A stretch of DNA of 64,000 nt from Flavobacteriales bacterium (GCA_947462255.1 CANHOA010000004.1:1-64000), one strand, 5' to 3'; shown: positions 1 through 9,470, numbered from the stretch's first letter. Numbers and translations: made by a program. The notes: generated by a model not told the origin, from the sequence alone.

Positions 1-139
1 CGCTGAAAGCATCTAAGCACGAAACTCGCCTCAAGATGAGATTTCTTTTAAGGGCCGTGGAAGACTACCACGTTGATAGGCTATAGGTGTAAAGACAGTA
101 ATGTCAAAGCCGAGTAGTACTAATAACCCGTAGACTTAC
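1..139 (+). rRNA. 23S ribosomal RNA, 3' end only
   Basis: This is the last part of a 23S rRNA gene whose 5' portion lies left of the window. The text matches the conserved 3' domain: GAAAGCATCTAAGCACGAA, the CCACGTTGATAGGC block, and the terminal AGTACTAATAACCCGT region that pairs with the 5' end of 23S in helix 1. The exact 3' end is estimated by comparison with that terminal helix and could be off by a few bases. About 140 bases of AT-rich spacer with no recognisable tRNA separate it from the 5S gene, as is usual for the end of a bacterial rrn operon. Confidence 0.96.
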
Positions 140-281
140 AAACGAACTAATCTATTAATTTACTGCTTCAATCGTCCGATATATCATTCTAAAATATTAG
201 ACTTGATGGTTGGAAAACAAAGAAATAAAGGACATTTATGTGCTTTACTAATTGTTCTCTAATCCGAAAAGTTAACGATTT

Positions 282-393
<112 letters not shown>

Positions 394-396
394 TTT

Positions 397-431
397 AAAG
401 AGCCTCTTCAGTAATGAAGGGGCTTTTTTTG
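397..431 (+). terminator. Rho-independent terminator of the rRNA operon
   Basis: The stem AGCCTCTTCA (401-410) pairs with TGAAGGGGCT (414-423) with one G-U pair, closed by a short GTA-type loop, and runs into a tract of seven or more T. It sits a few bases after the 5S gene, as expected for the end of an rrn operon. Confidence 0.92.
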
Positions 432-458
432 TGCACTAAAATGTAGTCTTAACTTTCC

Positions 459-754
459 CCCTCTTCCGCCGCTCCGCCTAGGCGGAGGAGGGGGGTGAAG
501 GGGGAGGATTTTTTTAGCTCAAAAAAAGTAACAAAAAAAGGAGCATCCTAGCAATACGCTTTACTTCGACGGATTGTGACAATCATAATACTTGAGTTAA
601 TTCGAAGTATTTTAAATCCCCACCAAATTTGAATGCTGCCGATTGAGCTTACAGCTAATCGTAGCATTTGCCAAATTCAATGAGTCTTCAAAACCTGCTT
701 TTGCAAGGGCTAAAGTGATAAATTTCTCCTTCTCCTAGGCGGAGCGGAAGAGGG
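459..754. repeat. Gene-free region bounded by inverted GC-rich repeats, with internal hairpins
   Basis: No convincing gene lies between the 5S terminator and the lipoprotein gene at 762. The left copy (459-482, CCCTCTTCCGCCGCTCCGCC then TAGG) reappears in inverted form at 734-754 with one 3-base gap. The left copy also contains the perfect palindrome CTCCGCCTAGGCGGAG (472-487). Inside are an inverted pair TACTTCGA (562-569) / TCGAAGTA (602-609) and a long imperfect hairpin at about 625-677 (AATTTG, AATGCT, CGATT and AGC steps on both arms). The repeats are far richer in G+C than their surroundings. No transposase is present. It could be a non-autonomous inverted-repeat element, or intergenic REP-like palindromes that happen to face each other. 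Confidence 0.6.
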
Positions 755-761
755 AGTACTT

Positions 762-1595
762 CTAGTTAATCGTAAAAGTTATTCCGTTTACGGTAACCGT
801 GAAGGTATAGTCACAAGTTCCACTCCCATAATCAATGGATCTTATCGGTTTATTGGTGGGAGTAATTTGTAAAACGCCACTTACAGGAAAGCCACAACCA
901 ACTTTAACATGAATGGGTGTGTTTGTTTGGCAAGAATATCCTCCTCCACTTGAATAGGTAGCAAGAGCAGTTCCAGTTATATCGTAAGCATCGTCAAATC
1001 TGTTTAATAAAGTGGTGTAGCCTTCTACCCATGTTCTTGAACGAGATGATGAATAAGTAACAATCTCTCCTGTTGTCATTGTTGCAGAACCATTAATTTG
1101 AACGTCAAAGTGTGGTTGGCCGTTAGAGTTGAGCCCCAAATTAGTTACCGTTTTTATTCCTTCGTATTTTATGTCGTTAACATAATAATTATCTGGGGTA
1201 TGTGTAATTACTGTACCCAGACTCAAATAAGGACCGGTGAAAGTTGTAATTATTTTTCCTCTTCTTGTTTTTCCGTCATTGCATGTACAATTCGTATTGC
1301 CGTAGTCTACCGTTAATACTTTGGGGCTCGCTAATGTGTCAATGGTAATAACTACGCTACAAGGAGTTTTTACATAATCTGTATGCTCTCCAGCTATCAA
1401 GGTGATAATCTCGCCAGATTTGTAGTAGACCATATTTCCAGTAATTGCTTGATCTGAAATATTAGTTATTTCATCAAAGGTGGTTTCAATTTTAAAATTC
1501 CATAAGGCTGAGGCATCATTATCATATTTATTTTTTCCACAGCCAAGAATAGTCATGCATAAAAGTGCAAAAAGAAGTCCGGATCTAGCGTTCAT
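762..1595 (-). CDS. Putative outer-envelope lipoprotein of unknown function (277 aa)
   Basis: The N-terminus is a typical lipoprotein signal: a short hydrophobic stretch followed by the lipobox ILGC, with Cys19 as the predicted lipidated residue and a G-K-N-K start to the mature protein. After a polar linker the remaining ~240 residues are rich in Thr, Gly, Ser, Asn and beta-forming residues. There is a Cys pair motif CNCTC-like (TNCTCNDGK) and further Cys in GYSCQ, KVGCGFP and SGTCDY, which suggests a disulfide-stabilised beta fold once exported. I do not recognise the family. It is the last gene of the minus-strand run, 4 bases after the C1 peptidase gene, so it is probably co-transcribed with it. 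The function cannot be stated. Confidence 0.8.
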   Translation of the reverse strand: MNARSGLLFALLCMTILGCGKNKYDNDASALWNFKIETTFDEITNISDQAITGNMVYYKSGEIITLIAGEHTDYVKTPCSVVITIDTLASPKVLTVDYGNTNCTCNDGKTRRGKIITTFTGPYLSLGTVITHTPDNYYVNDIKYEGIKTVTNLGLNSNGQPHFDVQINGSATMTTGEIVTYSSSRSRTWVEGYTTLLNRFDDAYDITGTALATYSSGGGYSCQTNTPIHVKVGCGFPVSGVLQITPTNKPIRSIDYGSGTCDYTFTVTVNGITFTIN

Positions 1596-1599
1596 ATGT

Positions 1600-2799
1600 T
1601 TAATTTAAGTTAATTTTTTGTTTAAGTTCAGAAGGTATACCTTCTTTATGAAGGTAAATATTGATGGTCTTGTACCTGAAGTATTGTTCAGATACATATA
1701 AATATCCCTTTGGATAATTACTGGTGCCCCATGAGTTTTTTACCAATACATACTTCGATCCATTTTGATCGGTATATAACCCTACGATGTGCATTCCATG
1801 ATCATCAGTGGTTGTTTTTTGATCATATCCCTTCTGTCTTATTTCTTCAGTAATAGCGAGTTCTTTAACAGGAGAAAGAAAAGCATTGGCATTTTTATCT
1901 GCTCCTGCATCAGAAAAGTTCTTATTGTCTTTCCCAACTACTTGTATTGAGTTTGGGTCTTCTGGAACCAAAGCAATTCCATTTTTAAAACTAAATCCTT
2001 TTTCTGAAACATCGGCACCCCAGGCAAGTGTGTAGCCTTTGGATAATGCGAATTCTACAGTTGTCATTAAATCATTTAAATTAACATTATAGGAGTCGCC
2101 CCAATTATAATTATCAGGAATCGCTAATTGACATTTCGAATATAGAGAATGATTCGTAAATGAAGTCAATGAAACATAATCGTCCATGTTTAATCCAATT
2201 GCTTGAGCATAGGATTGTGGGGTATACTTTTTTCCTTTGAATTCAAACTCTTTGATGTCTTTGCCTAAATAAGCATCTAAAATTCCAGAAATTGCAGGTT
2301 TCCAATTTGGACTAATTCCATTACTAGAAGATGCCCCGAATTTTAAGAGTCCTTGCACCGCTCCATTCAAAACCTCGAAGAATTCTGCGTGGTCATAAGA
2401 TTCAGAACCAACTAATCCGTTGTAAATGTCATAGGGTACAATCCCATAATTTTTAATAACCCATGGAATGTCATGGAATGCTCCACCTTCACTAAAATTA
2501 ATTTTACCATCCATTCGGATGTATTTGTCGGCTTTATTTTCGTAAGATTTTCTTACGACATACATTTCTGAAAGTATAGCAGGATTTTTATTTCCTTTTC
2601 TTATTAATTCAGATTCAAAAAATGAAAGACCTGAAAAACTCCAACACGTTGCAGTTCTTCCTTGGCTTTGAACAGGCGTAGCATCTAAATGAGCAACTTT
2701 AGTAAATTTGTAATTACTACCTTCAATGTTGGTGCTTGTAATTTGCGCATTGGAAAAAATGATAAACGATAGAGCAAGAAATGCAAAGAGATAGTTCAT
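1600..2799 (-). CDS. Secreted C1-family (papain/bleomycin hydrolase-like) cysteine peptidase
   Basis: The protein of 399 aa starts with a signal peptide (MNYLFAFLALSFIIFSNAQ). The papain-fold catalytic set is visible: Gln46 and Cys52 in QGRTATCWSF, His337 in DDHGMHIVG, and Asn355 in VKNSWG. The spacing from Cys to His (about 285 residues) and the long central segment fit the aminopeptidase C/bleomycin hydrolase-like branch (C1B) common in Bacteroidota rather than classical papain. It is expected to hydrolyse peptides in the periplasm or outside the cell. No T9SS sorting domain is seen at the C-terminus. It lies 9 bases after the HU/SPOR gene and 4 bases before the lipoprotein gene, so these are likely one transcript. 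The class is secure and the substrate is unknown. Confidence 0.9.
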   Translation of the reverse strand: MNYLFAFLALSFIIFSNAQITSTNIEGSNYKFTKVAHLDATPVQSQGRTATCWSFSGLSFFESELIRKGNKNPAILSEMYVVRKSYENKADKYIRMDGKINFSEGGAFHDIPWVIKNYGIVPYDIYNGLVGSESYDHAEFFEVLNGAVQGLLKFGASSSNGISPNWKPAISGILDAYLGKDIKEFEFKGKKYTPQSYAQAIGLNMDDYVSLTSFTNHSLYSKCQLAIPDNYNWGDSYNVNLNDLMTTVEFALSKGYTLAWGADVSEKGFSFKNGIALVPEDPNSIQVVGKDNKNFSDAGADKNANAFLSPVKELAITEEIRQKGYDQKTTTDDHGMHIVGLYTDQNGSKYVLVKNSWGTSNYPKGYLYVSEQYFRYKTINIYLHKEGIPSELKQKINLN

Positions 2800-2808
2800 G
2801 GGTAAATT

Positions 2809-3867
2809 TTAATGTAAAATCCAAGCGTCAATTCCATCTTGATTGGCTTTATCTTTTAATTTAATCACTGCTTCTTCAGAAAATCCCCCACCTAAAGAAA
2901 CGCGGTATAATTGCCCTCCAGGCAAAATACATGCATTATATCCTTTCCCTTTTAATTTAGTAACAAAGCGCTGCGCGTTCTTGTAATTAGAAAAGCATCC
3001 CGCGATACAATTGAATGTAAACGGGGTTATGATATCTATTTGATTTGGTGTATTTGGAACAATTACATCTTCATCATTGACTTTTTTACCTTCAGTATTG
3101 ATGATTTCCACATCTTTATTTTCGTTGAGTATGGCGAATTGTTTTTGTCCATCATATTCGTAGTACCAATAGTCAAGGGTAAGATCGGCGTGATTATATT
3201 GTTCTTCGATTGATTCATCGAGCACTATAGCACTTTCTTCTGAAATGCTAAGTGGGGTTTTTACATAATTAATTTTACTTTTTTGGTGGAAAGGATTAAG
3301 GTCATTAATAGAGATTCTTTTAGAAGACAAAACATTTGTTTTCAATGGAATCCATAATGAATAAAAGGCAATTGGTAGCAGACATGCCGCAGCTGCATAT
3401 TTCCAAAGATTATTTTTTCTATCTATGTTGTTTTTGGTAGAAATAGGCTTTGCTTCAATAAACTTTATGGGGCTTAGGCCATAAGAAGCTAAAAGAAAAT
3501 TGAAAAAACGATCTTGTTCAAAAATCAACGCACCTTCTTGGTTGTATTGTAATGTACCTACTTTATTAATCGTGATTTTTTTTCCGCTTTTCAAGTCTTC
3601 TTTATACTCACTTACTTTGGTGCGAATTACCTCACTTGCTTCCAAGTAGCTTAGTTGGTTTATCGAAGAAATGCTAGCATTTAACAAGCCATCGTTGTTA
3701 ATTAGCTGAACATTAAAAAGCAATTGTTTAGAAGGTGGCGACATGGTGCCTTTATCAAAATCAATTTTAGACGAAATAGCCTTGCTTACAAAACCTCCAA
3801 ATTCAGGAATCACGACACAATCGTGCTGAATAATAAGTTGAACAAGAATTTCATCAAAAGCCTTCAT
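2809..3867 (-). CDS. HU-CCDC81-type and SPOR domain membrane protein
   Basis: There are three parts. Residues 1-130 resemble the bacterial HU-CCDC81 pair: the N-terminal IIQHDCVVIPEFGGFV motif, then NDGLLNASI and a second HU-like unit around KITINKVGTL. A single membrane helix lies at about 154-175 (LWKYAAAACLLPIAFYSLW). Residues ~282-352 form a SPOR domain (FNCIAGCFSNYKNAQRFVTK ... YRVSLGGGFSEEAV), which in other bacteria binds denuded peptidoglycan glycan strands at the division site. The HU-like part is therefore probably cytoplasmic and the SPOR part periplasmic. This architecture is common in Bacteroidota and suggests a cell-division or envelope role, but no substrate is established. The start codon is ATG, 38 bases after kdsB. 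Confidence 0.88.
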   Translation of the reverse strand: MKAFDEILVQLIIQHDCVVIPEFGGFVSKAISSKIDFDKGTMSPPSKQLLFNVQLINNDGLLNASISSINQLSYLEASEVIRTKVSEYKEDLKSGKKITINKVGTLQYNQEGALIFEQDRFFNFLLASYGLSPIKFIEAKPISTKNNIDRKNNLWKYAAAACLLPIAFYSLWIPLKTNVLSSKRISINDLNPFHQKSKINYVKTPLSISEESAIVLDESIEEQYNHADLTLDYWYYEYDGQKQFAILNENKDVEIINTEGKKVNDEDVIVPNTPNQIDIITPFTFNCIAGCFSNYKNAQRFVTKLKGKGYNACILPGGQLYRVSLGGGFSEEAVIKLKDKANQDGIDAWILH

Positions 3868-3905
3868 GTGTCAAAGTTCGTTAAAATTAATTTAAAAATG
3901 AAATT

Positions 3906-4628
3906 CTATAAACAGCTAATTACATAATCAACATCTTCAGGGGAATCAATATTTGGCGTTTCAATTTCTGTTTCGACAATCCGAATGGCGTAATCATAGA
4001 ATAACCAACGAAGTTGTTCTAAAGATTCAGCTTTTTCTAGTGGTGTTGGTGTTAAGGCGGTAATCTCCATAAGTGTTTCGGTGGTAAAGGCATATAAGCC
4101 AATGTGCCGTAGAAAATTAAAATGAGTTGTTGCAACACTTTGGGTATACGGAATGGGATTCCTACTAAAATATAAAGCGTCATTGTTATTTTTGAGGAGC
4201 ACTTTTATTCGGTTTGGGTTTGATAATTCTTCAGCGCTTATTTTTTTTGTTGCTATGCTTGCAATCTTAACTGAAGCATCTTGGAACACATTAATCAATA
4301 GGTCTAACTGCCGATGATCTACTAATGGTTCATCACCTTGAATATTGATAATGACATCAAAACCGGGATGTCTTGCCGCTACTTCAGCGCAACGGTCGGT
4401 ACCAGATTGGTGCGTATTTTTTGTCATTTCTACATTTCCTCCAAATCGTAGTACTTCCTTAACAATACGCTCGTCATCGGTAGCCACAATCAGCAAGGCT
4501 ATCTTAGATGATTTTAAGGAGCCTTCATAAACTCGTTGAATCATAGATTTTCCTTTCAAGTCAATTAAGGGTTTCCCGGGAAATCGAGTTGAGCTGTAGC
4601 GTGCGGGAATAATACCGAGAACCTTCAC
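3906..4628 (-). CDS. kdsB: 3-deoxy-manno-octulosonate cytidylyltransferase (CMP-KDO synthetase)
   Basis: KdsB activates KDO with CTP to CMP-KDO for lipopolysaccharide inner-core synthesis in the cytoplasm. All family landmarks are present in 240 aa: the nucleotide-binding IIPARYSSTRFPGKPL (residues 6-21), QGDEPLVD (97-104), the RHIGLYAF segment (174-181) and the LEKAESLEQLRWL block (197-209) near the C-terminus. The length equals that of known KdsB enzymes. The start codon is GTG and overlaps the stop of the upstream TonB-dependent receptor in the sequence TAGTG, so translation is probably coupled. There is no in-frame ATG at a better place, because the conserved N-terminus begins right at this codon. 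Confidence 0.97.
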   Translation of the reverse strand: MKVLGIIPARYSSTRFPGKPLIDLKGKSMIQRVYEGSLKSSKIALLIVATDDERIVKEVLRFGGNVEMTKNTHQSGTDRCAEVAARHPGFDVIINIQGDEPLVDHRQLDLLINVFQDASVKIASIATKKISAEELSNPNRIKVLLKNNNDALYFSRNPIPYTQSVATTHFNFLRHIGLYAFTTETLMEITALTPTPLEKAESLEQLRWLFYDYAIRIVETEIETPNIDSPEDVDYVISCL

Positions 4629-7012
4629 TAGAATTTCATTTGAAGTTGAACCATGTAATTTCTCGGGGGTTGAATATCTCCTGGTCGGGTGGTGTATTCA
4701 GCATTTAATATATTATTAGCAATAAGACCAATTCGATATTGATCATTGATTTTAAAACCAAATCGAACATCAAAAACCAGATTGCCTTTGTTATATTGTT
4801 GGCGATATGCGGTTAATCCAGGAAGGATATATACCTCAGATGTTAAAGAGGGATCGAGATCATCTTCAAACGTGCGATCTATATTTCTCATGAAACTTGA
4901 GTAGCGACAGGAAAAACCAAGGCTAATTTTTTTGTAGTTGGCTTCAATATCTGCTTTTGCTAAATGCTTGAATCGATATTTTAGCATATTAGTGTTTGGA
5001 TCTGAAAAATTTGCTGCATACAATGGGTCTTTATTTAACGAGATTGGATTCATGTAGGTATAACCCAAAAGCGAGATTAATTCAACATTCCCTAATTTCC
5101 CACTAGAATTGAACGAAATGTCGATGCCAGTTATGCGTGCCTTTTCAGCATTTTGCGCCTGAAATCCTACCCAATCTGCGACATTATATTGACCATTTGT
5201 TAAAAACTGAATGTCTTCCGGTGTTGGGTTTATGGGGTTTAATGGCATTTGAGAAATTGGATTGAAATAAATAAATGAAAACTCCATCATGTTGCTATAT
5301 TGGTTAACAAATGCTGCTACATCTAACATTCCTTTCCATTCGCCAATTTTCACGCCTTGTTTTATACCAATTTCTGCTGACCAGCCAATTTCAGGTCTTA
5401 AAGTTGGGTTAGGAAAGACATTTAAGGCACCTACAGAAGTCTGAGTAAACCTTTCCGCTACAGCAGGATAACGTATTCCCTGACCAAATGAAGCGCGCAA
5501 GTGCGTATATTTTGCTACTTGATAATGTAATCCCATTCTTAATATAGGATAAATTGGAATCGTAGTGGAGTCTTTTTTGGAAATTAAAAAATCGGTGTCC
5601 CCACGTTTTCCATCCATTTCGAAATATTCAGCACGAACACCTGCTGTGATATCCAATTCTCCAATTTTCTTTTCAAATTGTGCATAAACGGCGATATTAT
5701 TAGAGGTGTGATCACCAAATAAATTTGATTTTACAACATTGTAGATATTAGAGATACCCGTTGTAAGTGTAAAATCGTTGCTGTATTGCTTTTGGAATTG
5801 ATAGTCTGAAAAATAAATTACGGCACCGTTACTTTGGGACAAATTATTTAGGTTAACATTCTCAGCAAAATACATTCTCGTTTTAAGGCTGTGCTTGTTA
5901 TTATTTTTATCCGTAAATTTTATATACGGATCTAAAAATAAGCGTTGCCCAAAATTATAGGTCAGTGTTGAAGCTGCAATACTTGTATCGGCTCCACCGC
6001 TCGGCGTGTATCCAAGATCAGCACTCTCCCAAATGAGAAAATTACCAGACTTTTGTATTTGATAATTATACCCTATCCCAGTTTTTAAGCGATTGAATTT
6101 TTGTGATTTAAAATAGAGTGAGCCGCTTACTCTGCCTCTCATTTCTGTTTCACCTTCTCTGTATCCATCATTATGGAAGAGCGTTGTAGAAACGGTATAA
6201 CCCACTTTATTGTGCATTTGCCCGTGATAAACTTCAACTTGTTGATTCATTGGGTTGCGCGTCCACCATTTAAGGGATGAACGCTTTGGATTTTCATAAA
6301 TACCACTTTGTATTTTTATTTTAGTCTCGGGTTTGTAGCTAGGCTCTTTTTCGGTTAAGGCAATAACGCCGTTAAGGGCACCACTTCCATATAGAACGGA
6401 GGCTGCTCCCTTCATTACCTCAATCTGAGAAGCTTGTTCCATTGGAATAGCATTCCATTGCGTATCCCCAGCATATCCAGACAGTAAGGGCATCCCATTC
6501 CATAATAATAATACGCGACTTCCTGTTCCGTATGCAAATCCAGATCCTCCGCGGATACTTACTTGTCCATCCATGGTAAAAACACCGGGCGTTTGGTCAA
6601 CGGCCTGTTCTAAATCTGTTATTCCTTTATTATCGATGAGTTGTGGTCTAATAACTTCCATAGAAACCGGAACATCCTCTGCCGCTTGCTTTCTTCTTCC
6701 CGCTGATACCACAATTGTTTCAAAATCCTTTACAAATTCTTTTAATTCAAGTGTATAATTGCCAGCTTGAGTTATTACTATTGTATCATTTGCATATTGT
6801 ATCATGGAAAATACTAAGGTGACAGGAAACTTATTGATAGGAAGATTGTATTTTCCATCAAAATCAGTTATGGTTTTTTCACCAGAAGAGGCGATTACCT
6901 TAACACCAATCATTGGTGCTTTACCTGAATAATCAGTGACAACACCTGTAACTTGAGCGATAAAGGATATTGGCAATAAAAAAGAAAAAAGAGCTACGTA
7001 TATTATTTTCAT
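4628..7012 (-). CDS. TonB-dependent outer-membrane receptor (copy 1 of a tandem pair)
   Basis: The protein of 794 aa has a signal peptide (about residues 1-20), a carboxypeptidase-regulatory-like beta domain (about 20-95, GVVTDYSGKAPMIGVKV ... DFDGKYNLPI), a plug domain (about 100-225, with VSIRGGSGFAYGTGSRVLLL and VMKGAASVLYGSGALNGVI), and a 22-strand-type beta barrel ending in an aromatic Phe (MVQLQMKF), the usual signal for BAM insertion. It imports an unknown ligand across the outer membrane using TonB energy. It is closely related throughout to the next upstream gene (7077-9470), above all in the plug, which points to tandem duplication. No SusD-like partner is adjacent, so it is not a typical glycan utilisation pair. 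The ligand cannot be inferred from sequence alone. Confidence 0.93.
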   Translation of the reverse strand: MKIIYVALFSFLLPISFIAQVTGVVTDYSGKAPMIGVKVIASSGEKTITDFDGKYNLPINKFPVTLVFSMIQYANDTIVITQAGNYTLELKEFVKDFETIVVSAGRRKQAAEDVPVSMEVIRPQLIDNKGITDLEQAVDQTPGVFTMDGQVSIRGGSGFAYGTGSRVLLLWNGMPLLSGYAGDTQWNAIPMEQASQIEVMKGAASVLYGSGALNGVIALTEKEPSYKPETKIKIQSGIYENPKRSSLKWWTRNPMNQQVEVYHGQMHNKVGYTVSTTLFHNDGYREGETEMRGRVSGSLYFKSQKFNRLKTGIGYNYQIQKSGNFLIWESADLGYTPSGGADTSIAASTLTYNFGQRLFLDPYIKFTDKNNNKHSLKTRMYFAENVNLNNLSQSNGAVIYFSDYQFQKQYSNDFTLTTGISNIYNVVKSNLFGDHTSNNIAVYAQFEKKIGELDITAGVRAEYFEMDGKRGDTDFLISKKDSTTIPIYPILRMGLHYQVAKYTHLRASFGQGIRYPAVAERFTQTSVGALNVFPNPTLRPEIGWSAEIGIKQGVKIGEWKGMLDVAAFVNQYSNMMEFSFIYFNPISQMPLNPINPTPEDIQFLTNGQYNVADWVGFQAQNAEKARITGIDISFNSSGKLGNVELISLLGYTYMNPISLNKDPLYAANFSDPNTNMLKYRFKHLAKADIEANYKKISLGFSCRYSSFMRNIDRTFEDDLDPSLTSEVYILPGLTAYRQQYNKGNLVFDVRFGFKINDQYRIGLIANNILNAEYTTRPGDIQPPRNYMVQLQMKF

Positions 7013-7076
7013 AAAAAATCAGCGTTAAATTAAATTTTAAAACGGTCGAGCCGTAAAGAACGAAAAAATAAGTGAA

Positions 7077-9470
7077 TTAGAGTGCGATTTGCATTTGAAC
7101 CATAAAATTCCTTGGTGCTTGAACATCCCCAGGTCTTGAAGAATACTCTTGGTTAAATAGGTTATTGGCAATGAGGTTAATTTTTACTGCTTTAGTAACA
7201 TCGTAACTAAAGCGCGTGTCAATGATGAATGCGCCATTATTATTAGCTGCCCTATATTCTTTTAATCCCGGCAAGATGAATTGTGGACCATTTTGTGTAG
7301 GAACCGACCCCTCGAAAATAGCATCAATATTTACCATATTACTATTGTACCTTGTGGAGAATCCAAAACTTAATTTTTTATAATTTAATTGAATATCCAT
7401 TTTCGCAAGATGATTAAATCGATACTTCAACATATTTGAAGAGGTATCAGAAAATGTCTGTCTATAAGTGGAATCTTTATTTAAACTTTTAGGATTCATA
7501 TAGGTGTAACCGAGTAGCGTGATTACTTCCACCTCTTTAATTTTCCCTGAACTATTAAATGAAAGTTCTAAGCCTGTGATTCTTGCTTTCTCTGCATTAT
7601 CTGCTCTAAACCCTAATACGTTATTGATCGTTACACCCTGAGCAACTAGATCATTCCATATAGCTGAATCTTCAGGGCTAGCTATTCCAGCACCTAAAAA
7701 TGTTAGTTTATCACCGGTTAATGGATTATAGGCATTAAAGGTGAACTCTGTCATATTACTATATTGATTTATGAAACCAGCGACGTCGAAAACTCCTTTC
7801 CATGTGTCACCAATCTTTACAATTTGTTTTCCACCAACTTCTGCCGTCCAACCTGTCTCTGGATTTAATTTGGGATTTTTAAAAATAACGACCCCTCCAA
7901 CAGAAGTAGATACAAATCTTTCTGCTACGGAAGGAAAGCGTATTCCTTGGCCAATTGACATTCTCAAATGCGTCGCTTTTGAAATGGCGTAATGTGAACC
8001 AACTCTAAAAATGGGATAGACAGGAATAGAAAGTTTATCACTCACTTTAAATTTAGAGTCAAATGCTAAGGTGTCTAATTGACAGAATTCAAAGCGTACT
8101 CCACCTGAAAGGTCTAATTTCTTTTGTTTTCGTTCATATTGAAGATATCCTGCGGCGCTCTCACTTTGGTGGTCGCCAAAAACCCAGCTTGTGATTTTAT
8201 TTAGTGTGTTGGTAGCTCCAAAAATTAGATTACTTGCATTGTTAATTTTGTGTTGAATTTGATAATCAGCAAAAAACATTTGAGCAAAAGAAGCATCCGC
8301 ATAATCGGAATCATTTCCTGTGGTTACTAGGTAATAACGCGTCTTTAAATGATGTTTATTCTTCCATTTATCTTGAAATTTTACATAAGGATCAACATTT
8401 ACTCGTATTGCTTTTTGACGAGAGATGGTATTGTCTTGCGCTTGATAGCAACTGGAGTCATTTTTCCATAAAATAAACATCCCCATGTCTTGGTACTGAA
8501 AATTGTAGCTAATACCAGTTTTAAGTGTTGGATTTTTAAGTGGTTTATAATAGAAGGAGCCATTTAATCGTATTCGCTTTTCACTTTCTCCTTGTCGATA
8601 CCCTGAGTCCAAATAGGCATTCACACCAAAGGTATACCCATAATTATTTATTGTTTTACCATAATATATATCCGCCAGATGAAAAGTTGGATTATTATCC
8701 CACCAGCGTAATGAACTTCGTTTAGGATTGCCATAAACCCCAGACTGTATTTTGGCCGTAAAGTCGCCTTTTGCACTGGGTTCTTTTTCATTAAGCGCAA
8801 TGATGCCATTTAATGCCCCACTTCCATAAAGAACGGATGCAGCCCCTTTGATAATTTCAATTTGAGAGGTTTGTTCCATTGGGATTGCATTCCATTTAAT
8901 ATCACCAATATCTGGAGAAAGCATAGGAACGCCATTCCATAAAAGCATAACGCGACTTCCTGCCCCATAGGCATAACCTCCACCTCCGCGTATGCTCACT
9001 TGCCCATCCATGGCATAAACGCCTGGACTTTGATCAACCACTTGCTCTAAATTTGTGAATCCTTTGTTATTTATTAATGCAGGTTTTAAGATTTCCATTG
9101 AAATAGTTACATCCTCAATTTTTTGATCTCGCCGACCAGCAGTTACCACTACAGTTTCTATTTCTAGTAAATTTGGAAATAATTTCATGCTTATTTCTCC
9201 TCCGTTGCTTACGGTTAAAGAATCGCTTCTATAGCCATCTTTTGAAAAAACGAGAAGGGTAGGAAATGAGGGTATTGATAGTCGAAAAGATCCATCTGTT
9301 TCGCTTAAGGTTTTTTCTCCATTTTTTGACACCACCTTTGCACCATAGATACCTTCTTTTGTTTTTCCATCGAGGAGAAAGCCCGAAACTTGCTGGAAGT
9401 TCTGCGCGCTAATATAATTTGTTAAAATAATCAAAAAGAAAAGAAACTTCGGGATTTTAAATTTTCGCAT
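7077..9470 (-). CDS. TonB-dependent outer-membrane receptor (copy 2 of a tandem pair)
   Basis: The protein of 797 aa has the same order of parts as its neighbour: signal peptide (MRKFKIPKFLFFLIILTNYI, then SAQ), a carboxypeptidase-regulatory-like domain (QVSGFLLDGKTKEGIYGAKV), a plug with VSIRGGGGYAYGAGSRVMLL and IIKGAASVLYGSGALNGII, and a C-terminal barrel with SYSSRPGDVQAPRNFMVQMQ, closely matching the ending of copy 1. The last residue is Leu rather than the more usual aromatic Phe. It is the promoter-proximal gene of the minus-strand run. A 64-base gap separates it from copy 1, and 37 bases separate its start from the divergent dprA gene, so both promoters must lie in that short space. 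The ligand is unknown. Confidence 0.93.
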   Translation of the reverse strand: MRKFKIPKFLFFLIILTNYISAQNFQQVSGFLLDGKTKEGIYGAKVVSKNGEKTLSETDGSFRLSIPSFPTLLVFSKDGYRSDSLTVSNGGEISMKLFPNLLEIETVVVTAGRRDQKIEDVTISMEILKPALINNKGFTNLEQVVDQSPGVYAMDGQVSIRGGGGYAYGAGSRVMLLWNGVPMLSPDIGDIKWNAIPMEQTSQIEIIKGAASVLYGSGALNGIIALNEKEPSAKGDFTAKIQSGVYGNPKRSSLRWWDNNPTFHLADIYYGKTINNYGYTFGVNAYLDSGYRQGESEKRIRLNGSFYYKPLKNPTLKTGISYNFQYQDMGMFILWKNDSSCYQAQDNTISRQKAIRVNVDPYVKFQDKWKNKHHLKTRYYLVTTGNDSDYADASFAQMFFADYQIQHKINNASNLIFGATNTLNKITSWVFGDHQSESAAGYLQYERKQKKLDLSGGVRFEFCQLDTLAFDSKFKVSDKLSIPVYPIFRVGSHYAISKATHLRMSIGQGIRFPSVAERFVSTSVGGVVIFKNPKLNPETGWTAEVGGKQIVKIGDTWKGVFDVAGFINQYSNMTEFTFNAYNPLTGDKLTFLGAGIASPEDSAIWNDLVAQGVTINNVLGFRADNAEKARITGLELSFNSSGKIKEVEVITLLGYTYMNPKSLNKDSTYRQTFSDTSSNMLKYRFNHLAKMDIQLNYKKLSFGFSTRYNSNMVNIDAIFEGSVPTQNGPQFILPGLKEYRAANNNGAFIIDTRFSYDVTKAVKINLIANNLFNQEYSSRPGDVQAPRNFMVQMQIAL

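Noticed and set aside
140-281. tRNA gene between 23S and 5S
   Set aside because: No cloverleaf or CCA-ended acceptor stem can be drawn in this AT-rich spacer.
7077-9470. Second receptor copy as a pseudogene because it ends in Leu
   Set aside because: The frame is intact at full length with all plug and barrel blocks present; the terminal residue alone is not evidence of decay.
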